Under the pieces are notes generated by a model, which did not search any database, was not told where the DNA came from, and worked only from the letters and a program-made list of their open reading frames with translations. 8,765 nt of DNA from a bacterium (GTDB taxonomy: Bacteria > Chloroflexota > Dormibacteria > UBA8260 > Bog-877), in assembly GCA_021817025.1 (NCBI GenBank), contig JAKAWF010000125.1, positions 1-8,765 of the forward strand, written 5' to 3'. The translations under genes and the position numbers were made by a program. Positions 7,132-8,765 of the stretch are shown piece by piece. The stretch's first letter is position 1; the number at the start of each line of letters is the position of its first letter.

Positions 7132-8488
7132 GGGGAGGGGGGCCGGCGGGGTGCGGTTGGCGACGGGCCGTGTCGGGGGCGGCCGCCCTCCTCTTGGCCG
7201 GGGCCGGGAGGGAGCCCGGACGGCCCAGGAGGTAGCCCTGGCCGTACGCCACGCCCAGGCGCAGCAGGGTGTTGAACTCGGCCGGGGTCTCGATGCCCTC
7301 GGCGAGGATGGCTGCTCCAGTGGCCGCGCCGAAACTGAGCAAGGCCGTGGCCAGAGCGGCCCGGGGTGGGCTGTCGTTGATGCCTCGGGTCAGGCTGATG
7401 TCCAGCTTGATCACCTCAGGGGCCAGCTCCAGGATGTGATGAAGGCTGGCCACGCCAGCCCCGGCATCGTCCACTGCCAGGCGGACCCCCTGGGAGCGAA
7501 GTGGCGCCAGCGCGGTGTTGAGGCCCTGGTAGTTGGCGACCGCCGCGTGCTCGGTGATCTCCAGCACCACCCTGGCCCGGTCGACTCCGGCCAGGGCCGC
7601 GCCCAGGGCATCCGAGCAGGCGGTCTCGGCAGAGACGTTGAGGCTGAGGTAGCAGTTGGTCGGCAGCTGCCCGAGGGAGCGCAGCGCCATCTCCACGGCG
7701 GTCATCTCCAGCTCTAGGCCAAGGCCGACCTCGGTGGCGGTGGCGAACCAGGCGTCCGGGGGTCGAGCCGGGGCCAGGGAGAAGCGCGACAGCGCTTCGA
7801 AGCCGACCGTGGCGCCGCTGGCCAGCTCCACGATCGGCTGGAAGACCACCTTCAGCCCGTGCCCGCTCAGGAGTGGACGCACTTCGGCAAGGAGCGCCTG
7901 CCGGCGTGAGGAGTCTTCGTCCTCGCGGCCCAGTTCGACTTCCACGATGGTCGCCAGGAACTTCATCAAGCGGGCGTCCCGGGGCCCAAGGCTTGGGTCC
8001 GCGCCGTGGCCGACACCACAGAGGGTTCCGTAGAGACGACCGTCCGGCAGGTGCAGTGGGACCCCCACGTAGCTGCCGATCCGGGCGGTGGTGGTGACCT
8101 CCAGGCCGGCTGCGACAGGGTCAGCGGCGGCGTCCGGGACCACGTTGCCGATGCGTCCGTCGACCAGGGCCTGGCAGTAGGTGCTGGGGAGCGGAACAGC
8201 TGTCTCGTCATTCAGGCCGAATGACCTCCCGTCGCCAGCTATCGCCCGGAAGACCTCTTGCCCGTCCCTGAACTCGCCCACGAACGCGACGTCCATCTCC
8301 AGGTGCGTGCGGGCGGACTCCAGCACCTTGCCGATGATGGAGTCCGTGGTCTCCTGGGAGGAGCTGCGGCCGTGCCGCGGCGGCGTCAGTCCCGGCAGCA
8401 GGGCCCCGACCGGACCGGATCCCGGCCGGACGCGGTTGGCAGCCATGCTTCTCAGCATGGGCGGTGGGAGCCGCGGCGGTGATGACAC
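7115..8488 (-). CDS. GAF-EAL domain protein, probable cyclic-di-GMP phosphodiesterase
   Basis: This 457-residue soluble protein would linearise c-di-GMP under control of a sensory GAF domain. Residues 1-45 are a low-complexity Pro/Arg/Ser lead. The GAF domain spans about 48-190 (IIGKVLESARTHLEMDVAFV to FLATIVEVELG) and the EAL domain about 205-425. Catalytic residues line up with those of the phosphodiesterase RocR: E231 (FEALSRF), N284 (LNVS), E310/E313 (LEITE), D340/D341, K361 (KLD), E397 (AEGIE) and Q417 (YGQGYLLGRP). From E310 onwards the spacing is identical. Loop 6 is DDAGAGVASL instead of the usual DDFGTGYSSL, which could weaken dimer coupling or metal binding. There is no GGDEF domain. 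The start GTG 8488 is uncertain; in-frame ATGs at 8458 and 8446 lie in a hairpin. The C-terminus (about 447-457) is encoded by a repeat unit. No membrane segment is seen. Confidence 0.88.
   Translation of the reverse strand: MSSPPRLPPPMLRSMAANRVRPGSGPVGALLPGLTPPRHGRSSSQETTDSIIGKVLESARTHLEMDVAFVGEFRDGQEVFRAIAGDGRSFGLNDETAVPLPSTYCQALVDGRIGNVVPDAAADPVAAGLEVTTTARIGSYVGVPLHLPDGRLYGTLCGVGHGADPSLGPRDARLMKFLATIVEVELGREDEDSSRRQALLAEVRPLLSGHGLKVVFQPIVELASGATVGFEALSRFSLAPARPPDAWFATATEVGLGLELEMTAVEMALRSLGQLPTNCYLSLNVSAETACSDALGAALAGVDRARVVLEITEHAAVANYQGLNTALAPLRSQGVRLAVDDAGAGVASLHHILELAPEVIKLDISLTRGINDSPPRAALATALLSFGAATGAAILAEGIETPAEFNTLLRLGVAYGQGYLLGRPGSLPAPAKRRAAAPDTARRQPHPAGPPPRFTVP
8443..8460 (-). 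promoter_or_regulatory. GNRA-capped hairpin over the alternative starts of the GAF-EAL gene
   Basis: On the minus strand CCATGCT-GAGA-AGCATGG forms a perfect 7-bp stem with a GAGA (GNRA-type) tetraloop. It contains the in-frame ATGs of residues 11 and 15. If translation begins at the second ATG, the start codon is paired and the purine-rich GAGA is in the loop, which would limit initiation. If the GTG at 8488 is used, the hairpin is simply early in the coding region. Confidence 0.45.
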
Positions 8489-8548
8489 CGCTGCAACATT
8501 GCCGTAGCGCGCTCGTCGGGCTCTTGGGTGGGCGCCGGACGCGGCTTC

Positions 8549-8590
8549 GCCGCCGCCACCGCCGGGGGTTGGTGGCCGGGCGGCGGCGGC
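8549..8590 (-). terminator. possible terminator hairpin after the MIP channel gene
   Basis: GCCGCCGCC and GGCGGCGGC arms (8549-8557 and 8582-8590) form a 9-bp all-GC stem with a 24-nt loop, 5 nt beyond the stop codon of the channel gene. There is no T-run. Simple GCC-type runs are common in such GC-rich DNA, so this could be chance. The remaining space up to the GAF-EAL start (8489-8548) shows no gene. Confidence 0.3.
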
Positions 8591-8595
8591 AACGG

Positions 8596-8765
8596 TCAGC
8601 GCCGGCGGCTGGGGAGCCTGGTGGCGAGCACGCTGTGGAAGCGAGCGTCGTGGAAGAGCTTGGCGGTCAGGGGGCGGCGCCGGCCGCCGACCAGGAGGAA
8701 GAGCCCGGCGGCCACGACGGCGCCCAGGGGCGGGCCCACGAAGTAGACCCAGAGCAGCCGGCGCT
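8596..8765 (-). CDS. MIP-family channel (aquaporin/glycerol facilitator-like), C-terminal fragment
   Basis: Only the last 56 codons are in the window; the gene enters from the right edge and stops at TGA 8598-8596. The visible segment LLWVYFVGPPLGAVVAAGLF has the sixth-helix signature of MIP channels (W-x-Y-x-V-GP-x-x-GA), which comes just before their cytoplasmic tail. The remainder, LTAKLFHDARFHSVLATRL and a basic end, resembles tails I know from actinobacterial MIP channels. The asparagine (NPA) motifs that would settle the family are outside the window, so substrate (water, glycerol or metalloid) cannot be stated. It is on the same strand as, and 107 nt upstream of, the GAF-EAL gene. Confidence 0.68.
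   Translation of the reverse strand, partial: RRLLWVYFVGPPLGAVVAAGLFLLVGGRRRPLTAKLFHDARFHSVLATRLPSRRR

Larger units (their letters stand above)
7010..7148. repeat. two tandem copies of a 69-bp repeat
   Basis: Unit 1 (7010-7078) and unit 2 (7079-7147) are identical base for base, and a looser match with one mismatch extends a few bases to the left. Each unit contains GCGGTCGCCCCTCGAGCC, then GCCGGCGAATTCAGCG, a near-perfect inverted repeat, and a GGGGAGGGGGGCCGGC tail. The array lies between convergent genes. Unit 2 overlaps the end of the GAF-EAL gene and supplies about its last 11 residues and its stop codon. Because 69 is a multiple of three, several open frames run through both copies with a 23-residue period, but none looks like a real protein. 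Confidence 0.92.

Noticed and set aside
7010..7148. CRISPR array
   Set aside because: The two 69-bp units are adjacent with no unique spacers between them, and there are no cas genes.
6950..7717. A 255-codon plus-strand frame across the repeats and the EAL gene
   Set aside because: It includes two copies of a repeat-encoded 23-residue unit and then reads antisense to the EAL domain; no ribosome binding site and no family resemblance.
8535..8595. GCC/GGC-rich stretch as a microsatellite or coding tail
   Set aside because: The runs are short and imperfect, lie beyond the channel gene's stop codon, and are ordinary for this composition; kept only as a low-confidence hairpin.

Overview
This is a GC-rich bacterial window with the layout of an actinobacterial genome or a similar high-GC lineage; Chloroflexota or Dormibacterota are also possible. 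Evidence for this includes GTG starts for most genes, stop/start overlaps of the GTGA type, and several starts that seem to follow a -10 box directly with no ribosome binding site. The sequence alone does not fix the taxon.

Left end (1-1661, minus strand): the 5' part of an IS607-type element. It has a complete serine-recombinase tnpA and, overlapping it, the first 343 codons of a TnpB-like RNA-guided nuclease that runs off the left edge. The TnpB is divergent: its RuvC-I motif begins near residue 286, roughly 100 residues later than in canonical TnpB.

Centre (1748-6848, plus strand): an acyl-CoA catabolism cluster. It encodes an enoyl-CoA hydratase, a 62-residue single-pass membrane protein, an EtfD/FadF-type membrane iron-sulfur oxidoreductase, methylmalonyl-CoA epimerase, and the catalytic (large) subunit of methylmalonyl-CoA mutase. 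The hydratase performs a beta-oxidation step. The oxidoreductase would pass electrons from acyl-CoA dehydrogenases, via electron-transfer flavoprotein, to quinone. The epimerase and mutase take propionyl-CoA-derived methylmalonyl-CoA towards succinyl-CoA. The mutase lacks its B12-binding domain and no gene for one follows it, so that subunit must be encoded elsewhere.

Intergenic zone (6849-7114): a small hairpin after the mutase, then two adjacent, essentially identical 69-bp repeat units, each with a near-perfect 20-bp inverted repeat. The second unit runs into the end of the next gene and supplies its last residues and stop codon.

Right end (7115-8765, minus strand): a GAF-EAL protein, probably a cyclic-di-GMP phosphodiesterase, whose alternative ATG starts lie in a GNRA-capped hairpin. 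Beyond it is the C-terminal tail of a probable MIP-family (aquaporin/glycerol facilitator) channel that enters from the right edge.
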